Notes: generated by a model not told the origin, from the letters alone. A stretch of 64,000 nt of DNA from Pseudomonas nitroreducens (GCF_014204515.1 NZ_JACHLI010000038.1:3080-67079), one strand, 5' to 3'; counted from the stretch's first letter, positions 9,509 to 18,340 are shown. Numbers and translations are program-made.

Positions 9509-11134
9509 ATGAAATCCATCTTCCTGCGCATCTACGGCGGCATGCTGTTGACCCTGGTGGCGGTCGCCGCGTTGGCGGTACTGACGCTGCACCTGGTCAA
9601 CGACGTGCGCGGCGAGCGCTACCGCGAGGACCTGGCGCGCGGCACCTTCCGCCTGATGGCCGATGAGCTGCTGCCCATGAGCGAGGTGGATCGCAAGCGC
9701 GCGCTGAGCCAGTGGAGTCGCCTGCTGGGCATCCCGCTCAAACTCACCGGCCTGGACTCGCTGGGTATGGAAGGGCGAAGCCGGGCGCGGCTGATGAACG
9801 ATCAGGTGGTGGTGCAGGCCAGGGCGCCCCATGAAGTGCAGGTGATGACCCAGGTGAGCGCGGCGGAAGGGCTGATCCTCACCGGCGAGGTGGAGCAGGT
9901 CAGCGAGCAGCTGGCGCGCGCCACCATCTACCTGCTGATGGACGAGCTCAAGCGTTACCCGGCCAGCGAGCAGCCCTATCACCTGGCGCGCATCGTCCGC
10001 GACAAGCGCTTCGGTTTCGAGGTGCACCTGCTGCGCCTGAAGGAGGTCGACCTCGACGACGACCAGAGCCGCCGGGTGGAGGAGGGCGACACGGTGATGG
10101 CGCTGGGCAAGGGCGGCGATTCCATTCGCGTGCTTTCGGGCATTCTCGACACGCCCTGGGTGCTGGAGCTGGGGCCGATCTACCAGATGAACCCGTACCC
10201 GCCGCAGTTGCTGACGATCATCGTGGTGGTGGCGTTGACGCTGATCGGGCTCACGCTCTATCTGCTGATCAGCGGCCTGGAGCAGCGTCTGCGCAGCCTC
10301 GAATCCGCCGCCACGCGCATTGCCCGCGGCAGCCTGGACACCCGTGTGGAAGTGCGCGGCGCCGACTCGGTGGGGCGGCTCGCCGGGGCTTTCAACCACA
10401 TGGCTGAGCAGTTGCACCTGCTGCTGACGGTGCAGCGCGAACTGGTGCGCGCGGTCTCCCACGAGCTGCGCACGCCGGTGGCGCGGCTGCGCTTCGGGCT
10501 GGAGATGATCGAGTCCGCCGAGACCGACAAGGCACGGCGCAAGTACATGGAAGGCATGGATGGCGACATCCAGGACCTCGACCAGCTGGTGGACGAGATG
10601 CTCACCTACGCGCGGCTGGAGCAGGGCTCGCCAGCGCTGAGCTACCAGCGCATCGAACTGGGTGCGCTGGTGGAGCAGGTGGTGGCGGAGATCGCACCGC
10701 TGCGCCGGGAAATCACCGTGACCTGCGAGGCGGGTTCGCTGGTGCCGTTCGACCAGGGCAGCTGGATCGAGGCCGAGCCGCGCTACCTGCATCGTGCCCT
10801 GCAGAACCTGATGACCAACGCGTTGCGCTACGCCGAGGGGCGGGTACGGATCAGTTACCGGGTGAGCGTGGACCGCTGCCAGGTGGACGTCGAAGACGAC
10901 GGCCCCGGAGTGCCGGAAGCGCAGTGGCACCGGCTGTTCCAGCCGTTCTTCCGCGCCGACGACAGCCGCGCGCGGGTCACCGGTGGGCATGGGCTGGGGC
11001 TGTCCATCGTGCGGCGGATCATCCACTGGCACGGTGGCCGCGCGCAGATCGCCCGCAGCGAAGTGCTGGGCGGGGCGTGCTTCACTCTGATGTGGCCGCG
11101 TCGGCAGGCGCCGAAGGTCGATGACAGTATTTGA
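9509..11134 (+). CDS. rstB: RstB-like sensor histidine kinase
   Basis: A 541-residue inner-membrane kinase. A membrane segment at about residues 10-29 and another near 235-256 enclose a periplasmic sensor region. A HAMP linker follows (about 257-310). The dimerisation domain carries the phospho-accepting His in VSHELRTPVARLRFGLEM. The ATPase domain shows N (LQNLMTNALRY), G1 (EDDGPGV) and G2 (GGHGLGLSIV) boxes. The arrangement and wording resemble E. coli RstB. The partner is most likely the regulator at 8020, although a GNAT gene and a repeat element separate them. The ribosome site is weak (GGAA at a long distance), which may mean lower expression or its own start signals within the repeat. 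Confidence 0.9.
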   Translation: MKSIFLRIYGGMLLTLVAVAALAVLTLHLVNDVRGERYREDLARGTFRLMADELLPMSEVDRKRALSQWSRLLGIPLKLTGLDSLGMEGRSRARLMNDQVVVQARAPHEVQVMTQVSAAEGLILTGEVEQVSEQLARATIYLLMDELKRYPASEQPYHLARIVRDKRFGFEVHLLRLKEVDLDDDQSRRVEEGDTVMALGKGGDSIRVLSGILDTPWVLELGPIYQMNPYPPQLLTIIVVVALTLIGLTLYLLISGLEQRLRSLESAATRIARGSLDTRVEVRGADSVGRLAGAFNHMAEQLHLLLTVQRELVRAVSHELRTPVARLRFGLEMIESAETDKARRKYMEGMDGDIQDLDQLVDEMLTYARLEQGSPALSYQRIELGALVEQVVAEIAPLRREITVTCEAGSLVPFDQGSWIEAEPRYLHRALQNLMTNALRYAEGRVRISYRVSVDRCQVDVEDDGPGVPEAQWHRLFQPFFRADDSRARVTGGHGLGLSIVRRIIHWHGGRAQIARSEVLGGACFTLMWPRRQAPKVDDSI

Positions 11135-11273
11135 CCTTGGAGTCAAAAAATGCAGAATGCACCGGTGCCATCACCGGCCGATGGCGCCTTCCGCTGCACC
11201 CCGCCGCCGTTCCGCCTGATTGATCTTTCCACCCAGAGCTATATCCCTTGCGGGGTATTGCATAGGTAGCGGT

Positions 11274-11302
11274 ATCGTTATGTAATTTTTGTTATAGCGA
11301 AC
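11274..11302. promoter_or_regulatory. ModE-like operator before modABC
   Basis: ATCGTTATGTA, a short T-rich spacer and TGTTATAGCGAA form an imperfect palindrome that fits the ModE operator pattern (CGnTATA ... TATAnCG). It ends 66 bases before modA. ModE bound to molybdate represses uptake genes in known systems; no modE gene lies in this window. Confidence 0.6.
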
Positions 11303-11367
11303 GCATGCAGGCGCTGGTTCTTCTGCCGGTTCGACGCTTGAAAACAACAACCCACTGGAGCATCACG

Positions 11368-12123
11368 ATGAAACATCGCTTCGCAAGCTTGTCCCTGCTG
11401 GTCGCTTCCTGCTTCGCCCTGCACTCGGCCCTGGCCGATGAAGTGCAGGTAGCCGTCGCCGCCAACTTCACCGCGCCGATCCAGGCGATCGCCAAGGACT
11501 TCGAGAAGGACACCGGCCACAAGCTGGTCGCCGCCTACGGCGCCACCGGCCAGTTCTACACCCAGATCAAGAACGGCGCGCCGTTCGAAGTCTTCCTCGC
11601 CGCCGACGACACCACGCCGAAGAAGCTCGAGGAGGAGAAGGAAATCGTCCCCGGCTCGCGCTTCACTTACGCCATCGGCACCCTGGCGCTGTGGTCGGCG
11701 AAAGACGGCTACGTCGACGCCAAGGGCGACGTGCTGAAGAAGAACGAGTTCAAGCACCTGTCCATCGCCAACCCGAAAGCTGCGCCCTACGGCCTGGCCG
11801 CTACCCAGGTGATCGACAAGCTCGGGCTGAAGGACAAGGTCGCCGGCAAGATCGTCGAAGGCCAGAACATCACCCAGGCCTTCCAGTTCGTCTCCACCGG
11901 CAACGCGGAGCTGGGCTTCGTGGCGTTGTCGCAGATCTACAAGGATGGCAAGGTGACCAGCGGCTCCGCCTGGATCGTCCCGGCCGACCTGCATGACCCG
12001 ATCCGCCAGGATGCGGTGATCCTCAACAAGGGCAAGGACAGTGCCGCTGCCAAGGCGCTGGTCGAGTACCTGAAGGGGCCGAAGGCCGCTGCGGTGATCA
12101 AGTCCTACGGTTACGAACTCTAA
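11368..12123 (+). CDS. modA: Molybdate-binding periplasmic protein
   Basis: A 251-residue substrate-binding protein that captures molybdate in the periplasm for ModBC. A signal peptide at residues 1-24 ends ALA before DEVQVAVAANFTAP, the typical mature start. GATGQFYTQIKNGAPFEVFLAADD carries the serine/alanine loop that binds the oxyanion, and NPKAAPYGLAATQVI is also typical. Start ATG 11368 has GGAG seven bases upstream; a longer in-frame start at 11305 would precede the signal peptide and is rejected. First gene of modABC, with modB 17 bases downstream. Confidence 0.95.
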   Translation: MKHRFASLSLLVASCFALHSALADEVQVAVAANFTAPIQAIAKDFEKDTGHKLVAAYGATGQFYTQIKNGAPFEVFLAADDTTPKKLEEEKEIVPGSRFTYAIGTLALWSAKDGYVDAKGDVLKKNEFKHLSIANPKAAPYGLAATQVIDKLGLKDKVAGKIVEGQNITQAFQFVSTGNAELGFVALSQIYKDGKVTSGSAWIVPADLHDPIRQDAVILNKGKDSAAAKALVEYLKGPKAAAVIKSYGYEL

Positions 12124-12140
12124 GTCGTTAAGGAACAGCG

Positions 12141-12821
12141 ATGCCCCTCACGCAGGAGGATTTCCTGGCCATCCGGCTCACCATCGAGCTGGCGGCCCTG
12201 AGTACCCTGATCCTCCTGCTGATCGGCACACCGATCGCCTGGTGGCTGTCGCGCACCCGCTCCTGGCTGAAAGGTCCGCTGGGAGCGGTGGTGGCGCTGC
12301 CGCTGGTGCTGCCGCCCACGGTGATCGGCTTCTACCTGCTGATCACCATGGGGCCCCACGGCTTCATCGGCCATGCCACCGAGAGCCTGGGCCTGGGGCG
12401 CTTGCCGTTCACTTTCGCCGGGCTGGTGGTGGGTTCGGTGTTCTATTCGCTGCCCTTCGTGGTGCAGCCGTTGCAGAACGCGTTCGAGGCCATCGGCAAC
12501 AAACCGCTGGAGGCCGCCGCGACGCTGCGCGCGAGCCCCCTGGATACCTTCTTTTCGGTGGTCCTGCCGCTGGCGCGGCCGGGCTTCATCACCGCCAGCA
12601 TCCTCGGCTTCGCCCACACCGTGGGGGAGTTCGGCGTGGTGCTGATGATCGGCGGCAATATTCCGGGCAAGACCCGCGTGGTCTCGGTGCAGATCTTCGA
12701 TCACGTCGAGGCCATGGAGTACGCCCAGGCGCACTGGCTGGCCGGCGGCATGGTGATCTTCTCCTTCTTCGTGCTGCTGGCGCTTTATGCGAGCCGCCGC
12801 AGCCGTTCGGCCTGGGCCTGA
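12141..12821 (+). CDS. modB: Molybdate ABC transporter permease
   Basis: A 226-residue inner-membrane permease with about five membrane segments. PLVLPPTVIGFYLL follows the second segment, and the EAA-like loop that contacts the ATPase lies around EAAATLRASPLDTFFSVVLPLARPG. This is the usual length for ModB. It lies between modA and modC with gaps of 17 and 7 bases, so the three genes form one operon. Import of molybdate supports molybdenum cofactor enzymes; a moaA gene for cofactor synthesis lies at 56259. Confidence 0.95.
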   Translation: MPLTQEDFLAIRLTIELAALSTLILLLIGTPIAWWLSRTRSWLKGPLGAVVALPLVLPPTVIGFYLLITMGPHGFIGHATESLGLGRLPFTFAGLVVGSVFYSLPFVVQPLQNAFEAIGNKPLEAAATLRASPLDTFFSVVLPLARPGFITASILGFAHTVGEFGVVLMIGGNIPGKTRVVSVQIFDHVEAMEYAQAHWLAGGMVIFSFFVLLALYASRRSRSAWA

Positions 12822-12828
12822 GGTGGGC

Positions 12829-13932
12829 ATGTCGCAAGAGCTTCCCGCGCGCGCCATCGAGGCCCGATTCCAGATCGCCTATTCGGGCTTCAGCCTGGAC
12901 GTTGACCTGCAACTGCCGGGCAAGGGCGTGACCGCGCTGTTCGGCCATTCCGGCTCCGGCAAGACCACCTGCCTGCGCTGCGTGGCGGGCCTTGAGCGCG
13001 CGCCGCTCGGCCGGCTGGTGGTCAACGGCGAGGTCTGGCAGGACAGCGCATCCGGCGTGTTCCTGCCGCCGCACAAACGCGCGCTGGGCTATGTGTTCCA
13101 GGACGCCAACCTGTTCGAGCACCTTTCGGTGAAGCGCAATCTCACCTATGGCATGCGGCGCGTGCCGCGCGCCGAGCATCGCGTGGAGCTGGAGCAGGCC
13201 ACCGAGTTGCTCGGCATCGGCCATCTGCTGGAGCGCATGCCGGGGCACTTGTCTGGCGGCGAACGCCAGCGTGTCGGCATGGCCCGCGCGCTGCTGACCA
13301 GCCCGCGCCTGTTGTTGATGGACGAGCCACTGGCGGCGCTGGACCTCAAGCGCAAGGCGGAAATCCTGCCCTACCTGGAGCGTCTGCACGACGAGCTGGA
13401 TATCCCGATTCTCTACGTCAGCCACTCGCCGGACGAAGTGGCGCGGCTGGCCGATCACCTGGTCTTGCTCGACCAGGGCAAGGCGATTGCCAGCGGCCCG
13501 GTGATGGAAACCCTGGCGCGCACCGACCTGCCGATCTCCCATCTGGAGGATGCCGGCGTGGTGGTCGATGGCCAGGTGCTGGGACACGACGCCGACTACG
13601 GCCTGCTGAGCCTGGCGCTGCCGCACTGCGAGCAGCGCATCCGCCTGGCCCACGCGCCGATGGACAAGGGCAGGGCGCTGCGTATCAAGGTGCAGGCGCG
13701 GGACGTCAGCCTGAGCCTGGAGCCGGCGGCCCACAGCAGCATCCTCAACGTGCTGCCGGCCACCGTCGTCGAGATCGTGCCTACCGACAATCCTGCACAC
13801 CTGCTGGTGAAACTGGACGTGGCCGGCACGCCGTTGCTGGCGCGGATCACCCGCTACTCCCACGACCAGCTCGGGCTGCATGCCGGCCAGGCAGTGTGGG
13901 CGCAGATCAAGTCGGTGGCGTTGCTGGCCTGA
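12829..13932 (+). CDS. modC: Molybdate ABC transporter ATPase
   Basis: A 367-residue ATP-binding protein that powers ModAB. Walker A is FGHSGSGKTTC (about residues 40-50), the signature motif is LSGGERQRVGMARALL, and Walker B is LLLMDEPLAALDL with the H-loop in YVSHSPDE. Residues from about 290 on form a TOBE/Mop domain (LNVLPATVVEI ... PLLARITRYS) that binds molybdate and can sense it. I chose ATG 12829, eight bases after the modB stop, because the protein then begins as in other pseudomonads; AGGTGG lies just before it. A longer frame that overlaps modB is less likely. Confidence 0.95.
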   Translation: MSQELPARAIEARFQIAYSGFSLDVDLQLPGKGVTALFGHSGSGKTTCLRCVAGLERAPLGRLVVNGEVWQDSASGVFLPPHKRALGYVFQDANLFEHLSVKRNLTYGMRRVPRAEHRVELEQATELLGIGHLLERMPGHLSGGERQRVGMARALLTSPRLLLMDEPLAALDLKRKAEILPYLERLHDELDIPILYVSHSPDEVARLADHLVLLDQGKAIASGPVMETLARTDLPISHLEDAGVVVDGQVLGHDADYGLLSLALPHCEQRIRLAHAPMDKGRALRIKVQARDVSLSLEPAAHSSILNVLPATVVEIVPTDNPAHLLVKLDVAGTPLLARITRYSHDQLGLHAGQAVWAQIKSVALLA

Positions 13933-13949
13933 GTCCGCAGCCGCATTTC

Positions 13950-14030
13950 GTAGGATGGGTGGAGCGCAGCGATACCCATGCTGCCGGTGCACTGGAACGA
14001 TGGGTATCGCTGCGCTCCACGCCATCCTAC
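13950..14030. repeat. Long GTAGGATGGG palindrome (family B)
   Basis: GTAGGATGGGTGGAGCGCAG...ATACCCAT is mirrored by ATGGGTATCGCTGCGCTCCA...CCATCCTAC around a loop of about 20 bases. It is the cleanest copy of this family in the window and lies between modC and its terminator. Confidence 0.85.
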
Positions 14031-14071
14031 AAGTGCGTCTCGGGTGTCGGCTTTGCCGGTCGACCCGAAAG

Positions 14072-14100
14072 AAAAAGGGCGGCCATGGGCCGCCCTTTTT
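14072..14100. terminator. Bidirectional terminator modC / porin
   Basis: AAAAAGGGCGGCC, a short loop, then GGCCGCCCTTTTT. It lies between the convergent modC and porin genes and can stop transcription from both sides. Confidence 0.9.
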
Positions 14101-14115
14101 CTTTCACTCCACGCC

Positions 14116-15489
14116 TTACAGCAGCGGAATGGTGTAGCTGACGATCAGGCGGTTCTCGTCCTGGTCGCGTTGGCTCGGTACGCCTGGGGTGGAGGCTGCC
14201 GGCAGGCCGCTGCGCATGGCGGCGTTCTTCCAGGCCAGGCCCAGGCCCTTGAAGGTGCCTTCCGGAACGACGTAGCCCAGGGCGATATCGCGTTCCCACT
14301 CGCCCTTGTCGCCTTGCTTGGTGTCGATGTTGTCGGCGTTCAGGTAGAGCACGCTGAAGGTCAGGCCCGGTACGCCGAGGTCGGCGAAGTCGTAGGCGTA
14401 GCGACCGATCCAGGTGCGCTCGCCGGCGCGGTTGAACTTCAGCAGCTGGGCGTCGGAGATCAGGTAGGTGCTGGTGCCTTCGCCGTCGCCGCGGTTGAGG
14501 TAGGGGAAGTCGCTGTCACCGGTCAGCACCTGGTAGCCGGCGCCAAGGCTGTGGCCGCCCAGGGCGTAGGTGAACATGCCGCTGTAGACGTTGTTGTCGA
14601 CTTCGCCCTTGAGGCTGTTGCCGCCGTAGTAGCCGCTGCTGACGTAGCCGTCGGCACGGCCCGAGGCGCTGCCGTTCTTGCCGTCGGAGTCACTGATGAA
14701 GACGCGGATGTCCGACTTCAGGGTGCCCGGGCCGATGCCCCAGTTATGGACGAGGCCGAGGTAGTTCTGCTTGTAGAAGTTGTCCAGCTCGCCGTAGTAG
14801 TACGACAGGGTCAGGTTCTTGGTCGCCTTGTAGTCACCGCCGGCGAAGTAGAACTTGTTGCTGTCGCGCGAGGAGGCGCTGCTGCCGTTGGCGCCGGCAA
14901 TCGACATGCTGCGCCAGTCGGTGGAGTTGCGGCCCTTGGTGTGGGTCAGCTGGCCGCCGGTCAGGGTCAGGCCGTCGATGTCGGTGGAGGTGACCTGGCC
15001 ACCTTCATAGGTCATCGGCAGCAGGCGGGCGTCGTTGTAGACGACCACCGGCAGCTTGGGCTGCAGGGTGCCGTAGCGGAACTCGGTCTTGGAGATCTTC
15101 GCCTTGGCGGTCATACCCAGGCTGCTGAATTCATCGACGGCGCTGCCATCGCTTTCCAGCGGGAAGATGGTGCCCGGCTGGCGATCGATACCGGCCTTGC
15201 CGGCCTTGCCGCCGCCGTCCAGGCGCACGCCGAGCAGGCCCAGGGCGTCGACGCCGAAGCCCACGGTGCCTTCGGTGAAGCCGGAGGAATAGTTGAGCAT
15301 GAAGCCCTGGCCCCATTCTTCCTGCTTGCTGGGCGAGGCGGGGCCATTGCGGTTGTCGGTGTTGATGTAGAAGTTGCGCAGGCTCAGGCTGGCCTTGCTG
15401 TCTTCGATGAAGCCGCCGGCGTGGGCCGATTGCGCGATGAGGCCGAGCGAGCTGGCCGCAATGGCGAGCGCCAGGGTGTTTCTGGTCAT
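14116..15489 (-). CDS. OprD-family outer-membrane porin
   Basis: A 457-residue protein that starts with a signal peptide (residues 1-~24, ending AHA before GGFIEDSKASL). The mature start FIEDSKASLSLRNFYIN is typical of OprD-family channels, which take up amino acids, small acids or peptides through an 18-strand barrel. Inside are repeated barrel strands such as SLGAGYQVLTGDSDFPYLN and the late WIGRYAYDFADLGVPGL, both characteristic. The C-terminus reads SYTIPLL, so it ends in Leu rather than the usual Phe. ATG 15489 is chosen because it begins the signal peptide and has CGGAGC upstream. It is a single gene with no transporter partner nearby; the substrate cannot be told. Confidence 0.92.
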   Translation of the reverse strand: MTRNTLALAIAASSLGLIAQSAHAGGFIEDSKASLSLRNFYINTDNRNGPASPSKQEEWGQGFMLNYSSGFTEGTVGFGVDALGLLGVRLDGGGKAGKAGIDRQPGTIFPLESDGSAVDEFSSLGMTAKAKISKTEFRYGTLQPKLPVVVYNDARLLPMTYEGGQVTSTDIDGLTLTGGQLTHTKGRNSTDWRSMSIAGANGSSASSRDSNKFYFAGGDYKATKNLTLSYYYGELDNFYKQNYLGLVHNWGIGPGTLKSDIRVFISDSDGKNGSASGRADGYVSSGYYGGNSLKGEVDNNVYSGMFTYALGGHSLGAGYQVLTGDSDFPYLNRGDGEGTSTYLISDAQLLKFNRAGERTWIGRYAYDFADLGVPGLTFSVLYLNADNIDTKQGDKGEWERDIALGYVVPEGTFKGLGLAWKNAAMRSGLPAASTPGVPSQRDQDENRLIVSYTIPLL

Positions 15490-15711
15490 GTGACGTTTGC
15501 TCCGATGGTCATTTCTTTTTGTGGGGACCCCAAGAACCAGACGTTGTCGTTTGGTTGTATAGAATTCTATATACCGATTGGCCTGCTGACGATTCCTCGG
15601 AAGGTAAAATCCGAGGCTCAAAAGAGGTACGGGTTCGTCTGGACGGCGTGCATGACGCCAAATTCTGACTTTTAAGTCAAGACTTTCAGCTGTGTCTGTC
15701 AGTCGCAGCGG
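15490..15711. promoter_or_regulatory. Porin upstream region with 14-bp palindrome
   Basis: This gap lies before the porin (minus strand) and after the pcpS stop. TATAGAATTCTATA at 15558-15571 is a perfect palindrome about 70 bases before the porin start, a possible operator. No gene is seen. Confidence 0.45.
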
Positions 15712-16422
15712 TCAGACGGCAGGGATGGCGATCAGGCTCAGCAGGCGCTCGTCGAACAGGCTGAACTGCCCGCTGATCTCCTTGCCGTGGTGCCACTCCT
15801 CCGACAGGTCGGTGAGCAGGCGCAGCTGCGCGTGGCCGCCGGCGGACCAGCTGAGCAGCTCGGCGTGCTCGAAATAGAAGCGCTTGCGCACCAGCGGGAA
15901 GAGGGCCTTGAACAGGCTTTCCTTGAGGGAAAAGGTCAGGGTGACCTGCAGCGCCGCCTGCTGTGGATCGAGGCGGGTGAGTTCGTCGGGAGTGAGGATT
16001 TCTGCGGCCAGCCGCTCGGCGCGGGCGGTCTCCAGGCGATTCTCCACGTCCAGCCCGAGTCCGCGCCATTGGTTGCTCTGCGCGACGATGGCGGCTGCCC
16101 AGCCGTCGCCGTGGGTGATGGAACCGCAGAAGCCGGCCGGCCAGAGCGGTGCGCGCTCTTCATCGGTGCCCGGCACCTGCGCCGGGCCACCGCAGGCCTG
16201 CAATGCCTCGCGGGCACAGAGACGCCCGGCGAGGTATTCGGCCTGGCGCTTGGCCACCGAACGCTGGATGTTCGCCGGCGCCTCGACCTGACCCATGGCA
16301 AAGTCCCCGGCCCGCAGGCGCTGGCGGTCGAAGCGGGTGCTGCGCAGGTGGCAGCCGGCCAGGGGCGTGGGCAGGGGCCAGTCGGCGTCGAGTGGGGTGC
16401 AGAAGTCGGGGAGAGCAGTCAT
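15712..16422 (-). CDS. pcpS: 4'-Phosphopantetheinyl transferase
   Basis: A 236-residue Sfp/EntD-type enzyme that moves phosphopantetheine from coenzyme A to a serine on acyl and peptidyl carrier proteins. P. aeruginosa PcpS serves both fatty acid and siderophore synthesis. Visible motifs are GSITHGD near residue 105, GLGLDVE near 130 (metal-binding Asp and Glu), and FSLKESLFKALFP near 183 (catalytic Glu and Lys). The start FCTPLDADWPLP also resembles PcpS. I chose ATG 16422 over a frame start 33 bases upstream because it matches PcpS; neither has a strong ribosome site. Confidence 0.93.
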   Translation of the reverse strand: MTALPDFCTPLDADWPLPTPLAGCHLRSTRFDRQRLRAGDFAMGQVEAPANIQRSVAKRQAEYLAGRLCAREALQACGGPAQVPGTDEERAPLWPAGFCGSITHGDGWAAAIVAQSNQWRGLGLDVENRLETARAERLAAEILTPDELTRLDPQQAALQVTLTFSLKESLFKALFPLVRKRFYFEHAELLSWSAGGHAQLRLLTDLSEEWHHGKEISGQFSLFDERLLSLIAIPAV

Positions 16423-16469
16423 GGGAGCATTCTGCCGCGCCAGAACGTGGCTCACCAGTCACGCGGCAC

Positions 16470-16650
16470 TTACATTCCTTTGCAAACCTTCACCAAAGGC
16501 GTACGGATTCGTCCTACAAGCTTTGTCACACTGCGCGCCGCGTTCCCCCAAGGGGACGCAGGTGAGGTTGTTGTTGGAGTGCTGCCACGGTGGGCTCCGA
16601 CCTTAGACACTTGATTGAGTGCGGGAGCCCGAATGGGCTCCCGTTTTTTA
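16470..16650 (+). ncRNA. Candidate small RNA upstream of pcpS
   Basis: A strong plus-strand terminator at 16622-16649 has no plus-strand gene before it: both neighbours read leftward. Upstream lie an inner hairpin GCGTTCCCCC/GGGGACGC near 16540-16558 and possible promoter elements around 16480-16510 (TTGCAA ... TACGGAT), though these are weak. The simplest reading is a short RNA ending at the terminator. It would be antisense to the pcpS leader if that leader is long. I cannot name the RNA. Confidence 0.35.
16622..16649 (+). terminator. Orphan plus-strand terminator
   Basis: CGGGAGCCC, loop GAAT, GGGCTCCCG, then TTTTTT. The T-tract exists only on the plus strand, so it cannot end the hydrolase gene to its right, which is on the minus strand. 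Confidence 0.85.
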
Positions 16651-16661
16651 TTGCCCGCGAT

Positions 16662-17462
16662 TTATTGCGCGTCGGGTTTGACGTCGAAGATGTCCTTGAA
16701 GAACGCCTGCAGATCCGCCCAGGACTTCTGGTCGGCGGTCTTGTCGTAGCCCACGTCCAGTCCGTGGCCCTTGTGCTGGTCGGCGTCGGGATTGGTGAAG
16801 CTGTGCTTGGCGCCCGGCTGGATCACCAGCTTGTAGTCGGCCTTGGCGTTGTCCATCTCGGCCTTGAAGGCCGCCACGCTGTCCGCCGGCACCAGGGAAT
16901 CGGCGGCGCCGTGTTCGACCAGGATCTTCGCCTTGATCTGCCCCGGCTGCGCCGGCGTCTGGGTCGCCAGCACGCCGTGGAAACTGGCCACGCCGGCCAG
17001 CGGCAGGCCGGCGCGGGCCATGTCCAGCACCACCTTGCCGCCGAAGCAGTAGCCGATGGCGGCGATCTTGCTCGGGTCGGTCTGCGGCTGTTTCTTCAGC
17101 AGGTCGAGGCCGGCCTGGAAGCGCGCCTTGGCAGCGTCGGCGTTCTTCAGCGCCTCGGCCATGAAGGCCTTGGCATCGTTGGGGTGTTCGGTGTGCTTGC
17201 CGCCGCCGTACATGTCGATGGCCAGGGCGCTGTAGCCCAGTTCGGCGAGGTCGCGGGCGCGGCGCTTGGCGTAGTCGTTGAGCCCCCAGAACTCGTGGAC
17301 GACCAGCACGCCGGGACGGATGCCGGACTTGGCGTCGTCGTAGGCGAAGTAGCCGATCATCTTCGTGCCGTCAGCGGATTCGTAGGGGATTTCCTGGGTC
17401 TTGATCGCGGCTGAGGCGCCGGTGGCGAAGATGAGCATCAGCAGGGCGGTGAGCAGGCGCAT
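16662..17462 (-). CDS. Dienelactone hydrolase family, secreted
   Basis: A 266-residue alpha/beta hydrolase. Residues 1-19 form a signal peptide (MRLLTALLML...ASA), so it acts in the periplasm or outside, unlike the classic cytoplasmic dienelactone hydrolase. The nucleophile is Cys in IGYCFGG (about residue 143), with Asp in EHGAADSLVP and His in GAKHSFTNP completing the triad. VVHEFWGLNDYAKRRA is the family's oxyanion region. ATG 17462 starts the signal peptide and has GGAG seven bases upstream. It is divergent from the PL7 gene, with about 200 bases between. The real substrate is unknown. Confidence 0.9.
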   Translation of the reverse strand: MRLLTALLMLIFATGASAAIKTQEIPYESADGTKMIGYFAYDDAKSGIRPGVLVVHEFWGLNDYAKRRARDLAELGYSALAIDMYGGGKHTEHPNDAKAFMAEALKNADAAKARFQAGLDLLKKQPQTDPSKIAAIGYCFGGKVVLDMARAGLPLAGVASFHGVLATQTPAQPGQIKAKILVEHGAADSLVPADSVAAFKAEMDNAKADYKLVIQPGAKHSFTNPDADQHKGHGLDVGYDKTADQKSWADLQAFFKDIFDVKPDAQ

Positions 17463-17668
17463 GGGGACTCTCCGTGGCGTTGGCCGTGGCGAAGGCGGAT
17501 GGCGGAATCCAAGAAGATAGCCGCTGATGCGGAAAACGCCCGTGCAGAGCGCACGCAGCCGCTCAAGGGCGCGGCTGTTGGCGAAAGGGTACGTAGCCTG
17601 GCGGATGAAAAGTCCGACAGCCTCGTCTACCCTTGCGCCCATGTCCTGACCCGCGAAGCGATAGGCCG

Positions 17669-18340
17669 ATGTTGGACCTGAGCACCTGGAATCTGACCAT
17701 TCCCCAGCGCGGCCCGACCGCGACCATCACCACGGCGCAACTGCGCCGCGACTACCAGAGCCCGTATTTCCAGCGCAGCACCGACGGCGTGGTGTTCTGG
17801 GTGCCGGTGAACGGCGCCCACACCAGCGGCAGCGAATACCCTCGCACCGAACTGCGCGAGACCCGGACCGACGGGCGCCTGCTGACCTGGCGCTACCCGC
17901 TGGCGGATAACCTGATGGTCGCTACCTTGCGTGTGGAAGCGGTGCCGTCCAGTCGACGCATGGTCATCGGGCAAATCCACAGCAATGGCAGCGGCAGCGC
18001 CGAAGCCCTGCCGCTGGTCAAGCTGGTCTACCAGCAGCGCCTGGACAAGGCGCGGGTACAGGCGCTGGTTCGCGATCGGCCCGACGACATCACCACGCGC
18101 ACCTATACCGTCTATGACGGCATTCCCCTGGGCGATACCTTCACCTACCGGCTGGGCGTGTCCAGCAGCGGGGTGCTGAGCGTGCAGGTCGAGGACGGCC
18201 AGGTCAGCCAGCAACTGGACACGAAATGGGCCTACCAGGGCCTGTACTTCAAGGCAGGTCTCTACCTGCAGGACAATCGCGGGCCCGCCAGCGAAGGCGG
18301 GCGCGCCACCTTCACCGATCTGAGCATTCGACACCAATGA
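17669..18340 (+). CDS. Alginate lyase-fold protein, PL7 family
   Basis: A 223-residue polysaccharide lyase family 7 protein. The jelly-roll fold carries the three catalytic motifs: RTELRE (near residue 71), QIHS (near 105) and YFKAGLYLQ (near 205). PL7 enzymes cut alginate by beta-elimination. No signal peptide is seen, so the protein appears cytoplasmic and would act on imported or small oligomers; alternatively the start is wrong, but the upstream frame to 17633 adds no leader either. The stop overlaps the start of the transglycosylase (ATGA), so the two are translationally coupled. ATG 17669 fits the known start LDLSTWNLTIP. Confidence 0.88.
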   Translation: MLDLSTWNLTIPQRGPTATITTAQLRRDYQSPYFQRSTDGVVFWVPVNGAHTSGSEYPRTELRETRTDGRLLTWRYPLADNLMVATLRVEAVPSSRRMVIGQIHSNGSGSAEALPLVKLVYQQRLDKARVQALVRDRPDDITTRTYTVYDGIPLGDTFTYRLGVSSSGVLSVQVEDGQVSQQLDTKWAYQGLYFKAGLYLQDNRGPASEGGRATFTDLSIRHQ

